Positions 10,648 to 19,336 of a stretch of 64,000 bases of DNA are shown here, piece by piece. Location: NCBI GenBank assembly GCA_027076405.1, contig JALTJN010000526.1, positions 1-64,000 on the forward strand. Direction: 5' to 3'. The DNA is from Chromatiales bacterium (lineage in GTDB: Bacteria > Pseudomonadota > Gammaproteobacteria > UBA6429). Position 1 is the first letter of the stretch, and each line of letters opens with the position of its first letter. The translations under genes were made by a program, and so were the position numbers. The notes beneath the pieces were generated by a model. That model was not told the DNA's origin, did no database searches, and saw nothing but the letters and a program-made list of their open reading frames with translations.

Positions 10648-10665
10648 CAAAAAGGAATTGATAAA

Positions 10666-11148
10666 ATGGCAATATATCTTGAATATGATGGAATTAAAGG
10701 GAACGTAACTGCTGACGGTTATAAAGACCATATCGCTGTGCTTTCTGTACAGTTTGGTGTTGGCCGCGGTATTTCAATGGAACCCGGTAATATGTCAAAT
10801 CGTGAATCGACTCGCCCAAGTATTAGTGAAGTTACTTTGACTAAAACGGCTGATAACTCAGTTACAGGTATCTTTAAAGAAGCGGTAACAGGTTCTGCTG
10901 GTAAAAAAGTCACAGTTAAGTTTGTTCGTACTGGTGCTGACAAAGTACAAGAGTATATGGACTACACTTTAGAAAACTGTCTGGTAAGTGGTTATAGTAT
11001 TTCTGCAGATGCAGAAGGTGAACCAGTTGAAAATATTACTTTAAGCTTTACAAAAGTAATGATTAACTACAATGATCATGATGCTACAAATAAATCTTCT
11101 AGCCCACAACGCGTTGGTTATGATTTAGAAACAGCCAAGCCACTATAA
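10666..11148 (+). CDS. hcp: Hcp, type VI secretion tube protein
   Basis: A 160-residue Hcp1-family protein. Hexameric rings of Hcp stack into the inner tube of the type VI secretion system and are released with the VgrG-PAAR tip. Family features seen are the start MAIYLEYDGIKGNVT, the segment GRGISMEPG with NRESTRPS, and the C-terminal strands around YTLENCLVSGYS. Length is normal, with no C-terminal effector extension. A good ribosome site (AAGGA, 10652-10656) precedes ATG 10666. It heads a detached hcp-vgrG-DUF-PAAR module; no sheath, baseplate or ClpV genes are in the window. A strong hairpin after the gene would allow Hcp to be made in excess over VgrG. Confidence 0.95.
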   Translation: MAIYLEYDGIKGNVTADGYKDHIAVLSVQFGVGRGISMEPGNMSNRESTRPSISEVTLTKTADNSVTGIFKEAVTGSAGKKVTVKFVRTGADKVQEYMDYTLENCLVSGYSISADAEGEPVENITLSFTKVMINYNDHDATNKSSSPQRVGYDLETAKPL

Positions 11149-11173
11149 AATATAAATTCTTTATATGGTTTTG

Positions 11174-11205
11174 ATACTGCCCAATTATTTGGGCAGTATT
11201 ATTTT
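11174..11205 (+). terminator. Hairpin terminator/attenuator after hcp
   Basis: ATACTGCCCA (11174-11183) pairs perfectly with TGGGCAGTAT (11190-11199) around a 6-nt loop and is followed by TATTTTA. The short U-tract suggests termination with some read-through into vgrG. Confidence 0.75.
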
Positions 11206-11290
11206 AAGGTGAGCAACTTCACCAAATAACAAATTACACACGGAAGAGATTAAATTAATAATTTATAATCTCATTGTGAGGATTCAATTA

Positions 11291-13057
11291 ATGGATCAGA
11301 TAACTCAGGAACACCGCTTAATCTCAATATCATCTCCCTTAAAGAAGGATGAGTTATTATTAACTTCATTTCAGGGTGGTGAATATATTTCTCGTCTCTT
11401 TGAATTTCAAATAGAAGTTTTGTCCGCTAATGTAGAACTGGACCCGCAAAAACTCATTGGTGAGCAAGTTACTATTACTTTGCAGGAAGATAGTGAGCGG
11501 TATTTTACCGGCTTTGTCAGTCGCTTTACTTTTGGTGAAGTAGAAATAAACAATCTTCGTCAGTATAAATTTACTATTGTTCCCTGGTTATGGTTTTTAA
11601 CGAAAACAAATAATCAGAGAATTTTTCAGGATATGAATAGTAAAGATATTATTACAGATATCTTTAAAAGCTATGGCTTTAATGATTTTGAATTTTTAGC
11701 CTCTGGTGGATGCTCTCGTGAATACTGTGTGCAGTATGATGAAAGTGATTTTGTTTTTGTATCTCGGTTATTAGAAGAAGAAGGTATTGCTTATTATTTC
11801 AAGCATACTAAAGATACACACAAGTTATTTTTAGTTGATAAGAAAAATGCTTATGAATACTGTAAAGAGAAAGATGTTACTTATTCTAAAGGAAATCAGT
11901 CAGAAGCACAGGTGACCGAGTGGGAGCACCATTACGAGTTCCGTAAAGGTGAATGGTCAGTTAATGACTATGACTTTAAAAAGCCAAAGAAAAAACTATT
12001 GTTGACGACGAAAACAAAAAGTAAGTTTTCAAACGTTAAAAAATATGAGCATTACGAATACCCTTCTTTATATGACACAACAGCAGGTGACTCTATCGTC
12101 GATATGAGAATGCAGGCTGAAGAGGTTGCAATGAATGCGGTTGAAGCAGCGAGTGATTGTAGTAGTTTTTATGCTGGTGGTATGTTTAATTTAACAAAAC
12201 ACATCGCTAAAGATGAAAAAGACAGTTATATCATCACCGGAATTTATCACCGTGCTTTCGATAACAGCTATTTTTCCGGTAGTGAAGGTCAGTCTGAATA
12301 TGGTAATAATTTTATTTGTATTCCTGCAGATGTTCATTACCGACCATTAAGAACACATAATAAGCCTGTAATGAAAGGTCCTCAGTCGGCATTTGTCACC
12401 GGCCCGTCTAGTGAAGAGATCTTTATTGATGAGTTTGGACGTATTAAAGTCCAGTTTATCTGGGATAGGGAAGGCAAACTTGATGAAAGCAGTTCATGTT
12501 ACCTGAGAGTGGTGCAAGCCTGGGCTGGAGATCAATGGGGAAGCTCGTTTATTCCGAGAATTGGACAAGAGGTTATCGTCAATTTTCTTGATGGTGATCC
12601 TGATCGTCCGTTAGTTACCGGTACAGTTTACAATGGTGATAATAGCTTGCCTTTTTCAAGCAAAACTCAAAGTGGTATTAAAACACAGTCTACTAAAGGT
12701 GGCGGCAAGAAAAACTTTAATGAATTACGTTTTGACGATTTAAAAGGTTCAGAAGAAATATTCATTCAGGCTGAAAAAGATTTAAATAGCTTAATTAAAA
12801 ATGACTATACCCGCACGCTGGAAAAAGGTAACGAAACAATTACGGTGAGTAAAGGTAACCGGGTTCTGGATGTTAAGAATAAAATAACAACAGATGCGAG
12901 CGATATTGTTATTACAGGTAAAAAATCAATAGAATTTAAAGTAGGTGGTAGTAGTATTAAAATGACATCATCAGGAATAGTTATTAAAGCAACAAAGATT
13001 GATGTTAAAGGATCTGCTATGGTTGCTATAAAAGGTGGAATTACCAAGATTAATTAA
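11291..13057 (+). CDS. vgrG: VgrG spike protein of type VI secretion (TssI)
   Basis: About 588 residues. VgrG trimers form the spike at the end of the Hcp tube, carry PAAR and effectors, and puncture target cells. The N-terminal gp27-like part (PLKKDELLLTSFQGGEYISRL onward) is followed by the gp5-like OB-fold (EIFIDEFGRIKVQFIWDREG, then SSCYLRVVQAWAGDQWGS). The beta-helix stalk begins near FNELRFDDLKGSEEIF. The protein stops after a short stalk (KGGITKIN), so there is no C-terminal effector domain. ATG 11291 is chosen because GTGAGGA (11276-11282) sits as a ribosome site about ten bases upstream; a longer frame would start with that GTG. The next gene begins one base after the stop. Confidence 0.95.
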   Translation: MDQITQEHRLISISSPLKKDELLLTSFQGGEYISRLFEFQIEVLSANVELDPQKLIGEQVTITLQEDSERYFTGFVSRFTFGEVEINNLRQYKFTIVPWLWFLTKTNNQRIFQDMNSKDIITDIFKSYGFNDFEFLASGGCSREYCVQYDESDFVFVSRLLEEEGIAYYFKHTKDTHKLFLVDKKNAYEYCKEKDVTYSKGNQSEAQVTEWEHHYEFRKGEWSVNDYDFKKPKKKLLLTTKTKSKFSNVKKYEHYEYPSLYDTTAGDSIVDMRMQAEEVAMNAVEAASDCSSFYAGGMFNLTKHIAKDEKDSYIITGIYHRAFDNSYFSGSEGQSEYGNNFICIPADVHYRPLRTHNKPVMKGPQSAFVTGPSSEEIFIDEFGRIKVQFIWDREGKLDESSSCYLRVVQAWAGDQWGSSFIPRIGQEVIVNFLDGDPDRPLVTGTVYNGDNSLPFSSKTQSGIKTQSTKGGGKKNFNELRFDDLKGSEEIFIQAEKDLNSLIKNDYTRTLEKGNETITVSKGNRVLDVKNKITTDASDIVITGKKSIEFKVGGSSIKMTSSGIVIKATKIDVKGSAMVAIKGGITKIN

Positions 13058-13058
13058 T

Positions 13059-13619
13059 ATGAAGAAGATTAATGCAAAAACAGCTCAGGAACTTACTGTG
13101 CATTATGATGCTATTGATGAAAAAGCTTTAGAATTGTTGCTTCCAGAATTTACCCCTGAACAGTATATCAATAAATTAATTGAAAATGGTTATTATGCCG
13201 ATTCAATCATCTTTCTCGCACATGGTTTACCAAAGCGGGAAGCTATATGGTGGGCTTGTTTGTGTGCGAAGGTCGTTACTGACAAAGACACAAAAGCTGA
13301 CGATCTTGCATCTCTAACTATGGCTGAAAAATGGGTTTACGAGCCAGATGATAAAAAACGCCGTATGTGTGGTACTTTAGCTGAAAAAGGCGAATATAAA
13401 AGTTCACAGAACTGGGCTGCAGCTGCAGTTTTCTGGTCTGGTGGCAGCATTACAAAAGAAAATGAACCGGCTATGGAGCCTGCACCATATTTATATGCTC
13501 ATGCTGTTTCAGGAGCAATATTAAATGCCGTGGGTATGTCAGATGTTGATGATATTGATAACCAGTTTCAACAATTTATTAAACATGGGCTAAATATTGC
13601 TGATGGAGGTAATGGATAA
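13059..13619 (+). CDS. DUF6931-like protein of the VgrG-PAAR module
   Basis: About 186 residues, no signal peptide or membrane segment. The core (about 45-150) contains ADSIIFLAHGLPKREAIWWA, AEKWVYEPDDKKRR and AAAAVFWSGGSI. This pattern I associate with DUF6931 proteins, which are found beside VgrG and PAAR genes; the assignment is from memory. The gene is locked between vgrG (1-bp gap) and PAAR (1-bp overlap, TAATG), so it must be made with the spike. A loading adaptor or cargo chaperone is the reasonable inference; a direct effector is less likely because no catalytic motif is seen. ATG 13059 is preferred over an upstream GTG (13035) inside vgrG. Confidence 0.7.
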   Translation: MKKINAKTAQELTVHYDAIDEKALELLLPEFTPEQYINKLIENGYYADSIIFLAHGLPKREAIWWACLCAKVVTDKDTKADDLASLTMAEKWVYEPDDKKRRMCGTLAEKGEYKSSQNWAAAAVFWSGGSITKENEPAMEPAPYLYAHAVSGAILNAVGMSDVDDIDNQFQQFIKHGLNIADGGNG

Positions 13620-13909
13620 TGGGTGCTCCGGCAGCGAGAGTTTCAGATATGCATACTTGTCCTTTAGTGGTGCCTAAAAGCTCACCACATAGTGGAGGGC
13701 CTATTGCTGCAGGTTCAGGAACTGTTTTAATTGGTGGAATGCCTGCTGCAAGAGTTGGGGATATGGCTTCATGTTGTGGGCCACCAGATACTATCGCTCA
13801 GGGTTCTTCTTCAGTGTTGATTGATGGGAAACCTGCTGCACGCATGGGGGATACAACCGCTCATGGTGGTAAAATTGTTGTTGGTTGCCCCACAGTACTT
13901 ATTGGTTAG
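13619..13909 (+). CDS. PAAR-domain spike-tip protein
   Basis: A 96-residue PAAR protein, the sharp cone that caps the VgrG trimer. It starts MGAPAARVSDMHTCP and repeats the PAAR pattern three times (GGMPAARVGDM, DGKPAARMGDT), with a GxxVLIGG-type strand before each turn and His/Cys residues that can bind a tip metal ion (H12, C14, C52, C53, H82). It is a stand-alone domain with no C-terminal toxin, so any effector must be supplied by another gene. Translation is coupled to the preceding gene by a 1-bp stop/start overlap. It is the last gene of the plus-strand module. Confidence 0.93.
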   Translation: MGAPAARVSDMHTCPLVVPKSSPHSGGPIAAGSGTVLIGGMPAARVGDMASCCGPPDTIAQGSSSVLIDGKPAARMGDTTAHGGKIVVGCPTVLIG

Positions 13910-13927
13910 GTTTAGTACTTTTCCATC

Positions 13928-13947
13928 ATTCTGGCGTAGGCCAGAAT
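13928..13947. repeat. Small palindromic repeat (ATTCTGGC type)
   Basis: ATTCTGGC-GTAG-GCCAGAAT is a perfect 8-bp stem in the convergent gap between PAAR and the TPR operon. It has the same layout as ATTCCGGC...GCCGGAAT at 25370-25394, so both look like members of one dispersed family; the changed bases keep pairing. It may double as a terminator for either strand. The rest of 13910-14062 shows nothing recognisable. Confidence 0.6.
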
Positions 13948-14062
13948 CCAGTTCAACACAACTTGCTTGCAGCTAAAGACTAAAAGACTGCCATAATGAT
14001 GAAATTTAATGTTTTAGCCTGGAATTTTAAATTGCTCTTGCTCTGGGATGGGGCTTATCTTA

Positions 14063-14332
14063 TTACTGTAGTTTAGACTTTGCTATGTTGTGATTTAAGG
14101 TATCTGGACTCACTGGTTCAAACAAATCACCAAATAAACTGTACAGTACGATCTGTTGCTGTTTCTTTGTGCTACTTTTCACTTCTTTCCAGGGAACAAC
14201 ATATAGAATTTGTGGTAGTTCTTTATTGCCTTTAATAAAAGTTGTTTCTAACTCGAGTCTGTCTTCAGCAATAATGTTGTTGCTGAATAACAGAAGGTTA
14301 GAAAAAAATAAAACAATAAAAACTTTAACCAT
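14063..14332 (-). CDS. Small exported protein, last gene of the TPR operon
   Basis: 89 residues, not recognised. The N-terminus is a plausible signal peptide (MVKVFIVLFFSNLLLFSNNIIAED, cleavage near IIA-ED), leaving a mature protein of about 65 residues with one notable hydrophobic strand (LPQILYVVPWK). The start overlaps the preceding TPR gene by 8 bp on the minus strand, so it is very likely co-translated with it. The context suggests a small periplasmic accessory of the TPR proteins. No catalytic motif is visible. Existence as a gene is supported by the overlap and signal peptide; function is unknown. Confidence 0.65.
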   Translation of the reverse strand: MVKVFIVLFFSNLLLFSNNIIAEDRLELETTFIKGNKELPQILYVVPWKEVKSSTKKQQQIVLYSLFGDLFEPVSPDTLNHNIAKSKLQ

Positions 14333-14906
14333 TTTCTTTAGTCCTTTTTAATTGTTCTATCCAGTCAGCAGTGATTTTGTCCTTATTATTAATCAATTTC
14401 ATATAGCGTTCATAATGTGGGATTGCTTTATCTATATCCTGTAAATAAATATCATAAAGTAATGCCAGGTTATAATGAGCCAGAGCATAGTTATCTTTAT
14501 ATTTTAATGCTTCTTTGTAGTGTTTTTCTGCAGACTGTATGTCGCCATTTTTTTGTTCAATGTAAGCTAACAAATTTAATGCCTGTGGTGACCGACTGTT
14601 TTTTTCTAAAGATGTTTTGATTAGTGCGAATGATTTTTGTATGTCATTTTGTTTTAGTGCAATTATCGCAAGATTCGCATAAGGGCCTGCCAGTTCAGGT
14701 CTCTGAGAATTAAATTGCAGGAAAATACTTTTAGCTTTTTCCAGCTGGTTTTTATTTAACAATAAAACTGCTTTTTTATATTCATTGCGCTCACTTTCTG
14801 ATTGTACAAGTGGATTTAAGCCTGAAGACGGGCTATTTGTCACTTCATTTGATGTTGAGCATGAAGTTACTAATAATGTAATGATGAAAAGTTTAATGTA
14901 ATGCAT
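14325..14906 (-). CDS. TPR-repeat lipoprotein (small)
   Basis: 193 residues. The start MHYIKLFIITLLVTSCSTSN carries a lipobox (VTSC, Cys16), so it is probably a lipoprotein. The rest is at least three tetratricopeptide repeats (about 45-180), with recognisable patterns such as RPELAGPYANLAIIALKQND, SPQALNLLAYIEQKNGD and NYALAHYNLALLYDIYL. TPRs hold protein partners together. It overlaps the large TPR lipoprotein gene by 14 bp and the small exported gene by 8 bp, so all are one operon. Similar small TPR lipoproteins occur in ExbB/ExbD/TonB-linked clusters related to Myxococcus Glt genes; that link is a hypothesis, since no ExbB/ExbD gene is in this window. Confidence 0.82.
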   Translation of the reverse strand: MHYIKLFIITLLVTSCSTSNEVTNSPSSGLNPLVQSESERNEYKKAVLLLNKNQLEKAKSIFLQFNSQRPELAGPYANLAIIALKQNDIQKSFALIKTSLEKNSRSPQALNLLAYIEQKNGDIQSAEKHYKEALKYKDNYALAHYNLALLYDIYLQDIDKAIPHYERYMKLINNKDKITADWIEQLKRTKENG

Positions 14907-17706
14907 TGATATACCTGTCCAGTTTTGCTGTGCGTTTATATCGGGTTGGAAATAATTGTTTTAATTCATTAAGGCTTTTCTTAACCCATTTGTTATATAC
15001 ACCATCTCGTATATGCGCCATATTAGCCTCGTAAAACTCAATGGCTTTATCTTCAAATGGAAAAGCCTTGTCTTCAAGCAATATAACGTACTGCTCGAGT
15101 TCATCATCACTTAGTCCTTTCGGGCGCTGTGATGACAGCAGGTCTTTGCTGAAAGCCTTGTAAATATTGGCTATTTCATATGTTGATTCAGTTGCTGTTT
15201 GAGCAACACCATACTTAGACGCTTGTCCATAATACTTAACAGCCTTTTGCATTGCATATTTCTTTTTACGCAATGTTAATTTTAGCGGGATAGTCAGCTT
15301 TTGTTTAGTGAATCGTTGATGCTCATTTTTAGCCAGATTCAGCGATGCATAAGATGTTATATATCGGGTTCTGTCAGTTTTATATTTCTTTATAGTTTTC
15401 TTGTCTGCTTTTATAATCTTTTTATACCATTGCAATGCTTTCTTTGGTTTATTGGTTTTAGTGTATAGATCGGTTAGCTTATTCATTGCTTCTAAATACT
15501 GAGGGAAAGGCTTTTTATATTTGGCGGTGTATTTTTCAAAGGAACGAATAGCAGAGCTTAGATCATTCTTTGATTCATATAGTTCAGCTGCCTGCCATAG
15601 AGCAGCCGTTTTAAACTCCTTGTTTTTCTCAAAACTGGATATCTTTTCAAATTCTTGCGCCGCTTTTATTCCCTGATTTGATTTAAGATAAGCAATAGAT
15701 AATTTTTTAGTAACATCCTTACTATATTTATTATTTGGATATTTTTTCTGGAAATATTTAATATTTTTAATAGAAAGCATCCATAAATTATTTTTCATTG
15801 TTAATGCAATTGCATCATATAAACCTGTTGCCGCTATTGATGAGTGAGGGACGATATCTGAAATACGGACAAAACTGTCAACTGCTTCGATTATTTTTCC
15901 CTCGTTCACGGAGATTTCTGCCTGTTTATATATTGATAGGGCTAATTTGTCATTAAGCTTTTGTCTTGTTTTGCTGTTGAGTCTCTTGCTGCTTAACGCA
16001 GAGAAATAGGCTGCTTCAGCATTGCCATATTGTGCAGAGTTAAAATAAGAGTGGGCCTTGATGATTTCTGCTTTTATACGCGAATTAGATTTAGAGTTAC
16101 TTGGTATTGATTCTGCCAGCTCTATCGCTTTATTAAACTGACGCGTTTTAAAGGCCATTTCTGCGGCATGGAGTATAATTTTAGGTGCTTTTTTGCTGGA
16201 AGAATACAGTTGAGTATACAGGGTGGCATATTTTATATGTTTATTCAAAATCGTGTTTCGATTATTACCGGGCTTGGTGTGATTATATATTTTGTCACTA
16301 AGTAGTATTGTTGCATAAGCTGCTTTTTTGTTGAGAATAATATCACCATCATATGCTGCAAGTTCGTAGTTTTTAAGTGCTGGTTTGTATTGTTTGTTTT
16401 TTTCAAGCAAGTTTGCATATTGATAGTAAATATGGTCTTTTCTGGCATAAGATTTGTAGTGTTTTAAATATCGTTTGTACCATTTATCGGCTTCACTGAA
16501 ATCATTTTTTTTATGCTTTTCAATATAAAGCTTATGAAAATAGGAGGAAGCTACTAAAATATTATCTTTCAGTGAGATATTAACTTTGGTGAACGTCTTT
16601 CTATCTGCTTTTTTGGTCAACCAATATGGGGTGGCCGGGTTATATTTTTTATAGACAAGTTCGATTTCTTCAGTTGCTTTTTTTGCAAAACCACTTTGTT
16701 TCCATATTTTAATGATCTGTAAATGAGAAAGAGGGATGTTTTTAGAATTTTTATTATTGGCAATAAAGAATTTTAATGTATTTACTGCATCGGAATAACG
16801 TTGTTGTTTTAAATATATGTCACTCACATGCGAGTAACTATAATAAATATAACGGAATGACGGGTTTGATTTAAAGTATTCGTTTAATGGCTCGGCACCG
16901 CCTAAATATGAAAAAGACAGACCTATCGCCCTGAAGTATTCATTAAACTGCTCGAGTTGAGATTGTGATAAATCGTTATGATTATCAAAGTTATGATAGT
17001 CAACCGCTTCAAGATAATCGTCAACTGCTTCAAGATAATATTCTTGCTTGAACCTTGCCCAGCCTCGTTTAAATAATGCTTTTTCATAAAATACATTATT
17101 TTTTCGAGAGCCAATAATATCAGTATAAGTATCTTCGGCTTTTATAAAGTTTCTTTTAGAAAAATATATTTCAGCTAATCTAAACTGGCTTTCAATATAA
17201 TAGGCAGATTTAGGGTATTTATTAACAAGTTTCAAAAGGGTTTTTTGAGAATTTTCATTATCGCCCTTGTGATCGTAAGTTTTCGCTAATTGATAGAGTA
17301 TTTTGTCATTTCCTTTTGCTTTCGGGTAGTCTTTTAAAGACGTGCTCAATAGATCAATCGTTTTATCAAGACGCTGACTATATAGCTTGTCATCTAACTC
17401 TTCATCATTCGCTGTTTTAAGATTTTCATTTTCTTGTTGAAGTTTACTGCTTAATTCAAATTCAAGTTCAGCTAAGCGATTAATGGCGTCCAAGCGTGAA
17501 TTATCATCTTTTGAGGCATGTTTTAAATACTCTGAATAAGCTTTACGAATATCACTTTTTGATTTTGGTTTGATAAAGATATTTTGCTGGCTGGTCTTTT
17601 GATTGATAACATCTAACGAACGTAGAGTTTTTCTTTTATCCCCTGAAGAACTACAAGCAGATAGAAGTAAGAAAGCTAAAATAATGTATGTGAGTTTATT
17701 TTTCAT
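14893..17706 (-). CDS. Large TPR-repeat lipoprotein
   Basis: About 937 residues. ATG 17706 gives MKNKLTYIILAFLLLSACSS, a clear lipoprotein signal (LSAC, Cys18), and lies one base after the stop of the upstream gene. The longer frame (start 17754) lies inside that gene and would spoil the signal. The mature protein is Lys/Tyr-rich and built of many degenerate TPR helices, for example ILYQLAKTYDHKGDNENSQK and AYYIESQFRLAEIYFSKRNF. It ends in a conserved-looking segment (SLNELKQLFPTRYKR). It should be a long periplasmic solenoid anchored to a membrane, probably a scaffold for its operon partners. The layout resembles the large TPR protein of Glt-like motility/envelope clusters, but this is not proven. 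Confidence 0.82.
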   Translation of the reverse strand: MKNKLTYIILAFLLLSACSSSGDKRKTLRSLDVINQKTSQQNIFIKPKSKSDIRKAYSEYLKHASKDDNSRLDAINRLAELEFELSSKLQQENENLKTANDEELDDKLYSQRLDKTIDLLSTSLKDYPKAKGNDKILYQLAKTYDHKGDNENSQKTLLKLVNKYPKSAYYIESQFRLAEIYFSKRNFIKAEDTYTDIIGSRKNNVFYEKALFKRGWARFKQEYYLEAVDDYLEAVDYHNFDNHNDLSQSQLEQFNEYFRAIGLSFSYLGGAEPLNEYFKSNPSFRYIYYSYSHVSDIYLKQQRYSDAVNTLKFFIANNKNSKNIPLSHLQIIKIWKQSGFAKKATEEIELVYKKYNPATPYWLTKKADRKTFTKVNISLKDNILVASSYFHKLYIEKHKKNDFSEADKWYKRYLKHYKSYARKDHIYYQYANLLEKNKQYKPALKNYELAAYDGDIILNKKAAYATILLSDKIYNHTKPGNNRNTILNKHIKYATLYTQLYSSSKKAPKIILHAAEMAFKTRQFNKAIELAESIPSNSKSNSRIKAEIIKAHSYFNSAQYGNAEAAYFSALSSKRLNSKTRQKLNDKLALSIYKQAEISVNEGKIIEAVDSFVRISDIVPHSSIAATGLYDAIALTMKNNLWMLSIKNIKYFQKKYPNNKYSKDVTKKLSIAYLKSNQGIKAAQEFEKISSFEKNKEFKTAALWQAAELYESKNDLSSAIRSFEKYTAKYKKPFPQYLEAMNKLTDLYTKTNKPKKALQWYKKIIKADKKTIKKYKTDRTRYITSYASLNLAKNEHQRFTKQKLTIPLKLTLRKKKYAMQKAVKYYGQASKYGVAQTATESTYEIANIYKAFSKDLLSSQRPKGLSDDELEQYVILLEDKAFPFEDKAIEFYEANMAHIRDGVYNKWVKKSLNELKQLFPTRYKRTAKLDRYINALH

Positions 17707-17707
17707 G

Positions 17708-19135
17708 TTAATTACTGGCTGTATTACTGTTGTCAAACAATCTGGCCAGACCAAATCTTGCCTGATTCATATAGCTGTTTAAATATGCCAATCTTTGGTC
17801 GAGAATATGTGTGAGCATGCGGAAAAGCATGTTGTTATACTTTTCCACTAACTTCTGATATTGCTGTATTAATTTTTTATTTTCGATATAAGAAACATAT
17901 CTGGACAATGCTTTAAGCTCAACTGCATTGTTTAAGAAGCTAACCGGGTAATGTTTAGTGAAGTCAACAATGTTATTTTCTAGCTTTAGATAATTGTTAT
18001 TCGAAATAATATCCTTTGCGCTAATTCCGTATTGCTTTTTATTTTGTATGAGGCTGATGTTTTTTATTCTGTTTTCATAATATTTTTGTGCGGCCGTATA
18101 ACTTGCCGACGCGGTCATATTTTGATTTAGTTTTTCATAGGTATATGGCAACAATAAGTATGACTCATCAACTGATAGGTCTGGCATCTTTTTGGAATTT
18201 AAAATATTAATGGCATTCAGTGCACCAATATAATCTTCCTGATTAGTTGCTGTCAGCGCTATTCCTAATAATGCTTTATTAAAATAAATGCTATCAATTT
18301 CTATATTTCTAAACGCTTCTCTGGAATCCCGATAGAACTCTTTATTTAATAATGAATACCCTAATACTAAATAAAGCCGATTAATCATTTCTTTATTTGT
18401 TTTTACTTTTTTGCTCTTAATAATGTCATTGATCGCAATATGTGCATCAGTCCACCAGTCTTGTCTTATATAAGCAATAGCCGTATTTAATTTTGCTTCA
18501 GCATAATATTTCGATTGCTGAGGAATCATTGAATATATTTTTATTGCTGTTCTGTGTTTTTTCGTTTTTTGTAATGCGATCCCCGTTATTAAGCGTGCAA
18601 AGTTTGCATCTTCTGCGGCTAAATCATTATAAATACCTTTGGTATAAGCCAGCACTTTTTTCCATTTATTACGCTTTAAATAATAACGGGCATACATATA
18701 GGAATAGTTTGATAGTAGGGTTTTATCACCTTCATCTTTGACAAGGGCATAGAGTTTATTCGCAAATAAAAAATTATTTACATCTAGTAAAAATTGAAAT
18801 ATCGGAAAAACTTCTTTGCTATCAATATTTTTCTTAATTAATGGCAAATTATTTTGAATTAAACAAATCGCAATAATATTTTTATTTTCCTGCGACAGTT
18901 TTTCTATCTGCAAATTAAGCCGCTTCAGTGAAGCGGTATGTGAACGGCATTGCGATAATGTTTTTGATAATGAAACGTATAATTTGTTGCTGACAGTTTG
19001 AAAATCACGCTCGAGATATTGTATTTCGTCGTTCGATACCGCTGCTATAGATGACTGGCTGAAAAGAAGACAAAAGGTCAGGCCAACGAAAGTAAGAAGG
19101 GGGGGTATTGCTTTAAAAGTTTGCTTGAAATCCAT
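17708..19135 (-). CDS. Exported TPR-like protein, first gene of the operon
   Basis: About 475 residues from ATG 19135 (a GTG at 19144 would add three). The N-terminus is a signal peptide (FVGLTFCLLFSQSSIAAVSND), without a lipobox at the cleavage site, so it is probably soluble in the periplasm. The body is all-helical with weak TPR-type repeats (for example FARLITGIALQKTKKHRTAI and YYAEAKLNTAIAYIRQDWW). A coiled-coil-like C-terminal region follows (YIENKKLIQQYQKLVEKYNN). It leads the four-gene minus-strand operon 19135-14063, in which all genes abut or overlap. No enzymatic motif was seen. Family assignment beyond TPR-like is not possible by eye. Confidence 0.75.
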   Translation of the reverse strand: MDFKQTFKAIPPLLTFVGLTFCLLFSQSSIAAVSNDEIQYLERDFQTVSNKLYVSLSKTLSQCRSHTASLKRLNLQIEKLSQENKNIIAICLIQNNLPLIKKNIDSKEVFPIFQFLLDVNNFLFANKLYALVKDEGDKTLLSNYSYMYARYYLKRNKWKKVLAYTKGIYNDLAAEDANFARLITGIALQKTKKHRTAIKIYSMIPQQSKYYAEAKLNTAIAYIRQDWWTDAHIAINDIIKSKKVKTNKEMINRLYLVLGYSLLNKEFYRDSREAFRNIEIDSIYFNKALLGIALTATNQEDYIGALNAINILNSKKMPDLSVDESYLLLPYTYEKLNQNMTASASYTAAQKYYENRIKNISLIQNKKQYGISAKDIISNNNYLKLENNIVDFTKHYPVSFLNNAVELKALSRYVSYIENKKLIQQYQKLVEKYNNMLFRMLTHILDQRLAYLNSYMNQARFGLARLFDNSNTASN

Positions 19136-19336
19136 TTCTGCCACTAAATATATTGTTTGAAATCAATAGCTTATAATTAACCAAGTCCGTTTGTCACAAG
19201 AGCTAATATATCACTTATATTTGATTTGGTCTAACAAATATAAGGCATCTTCTGCCTCTACAATGGACACAAACCCACAGAACTGGTAGATTTATCACTC
19301 AAATTAAGGAAAATTACGTCTATAAAAGGGAATAAA

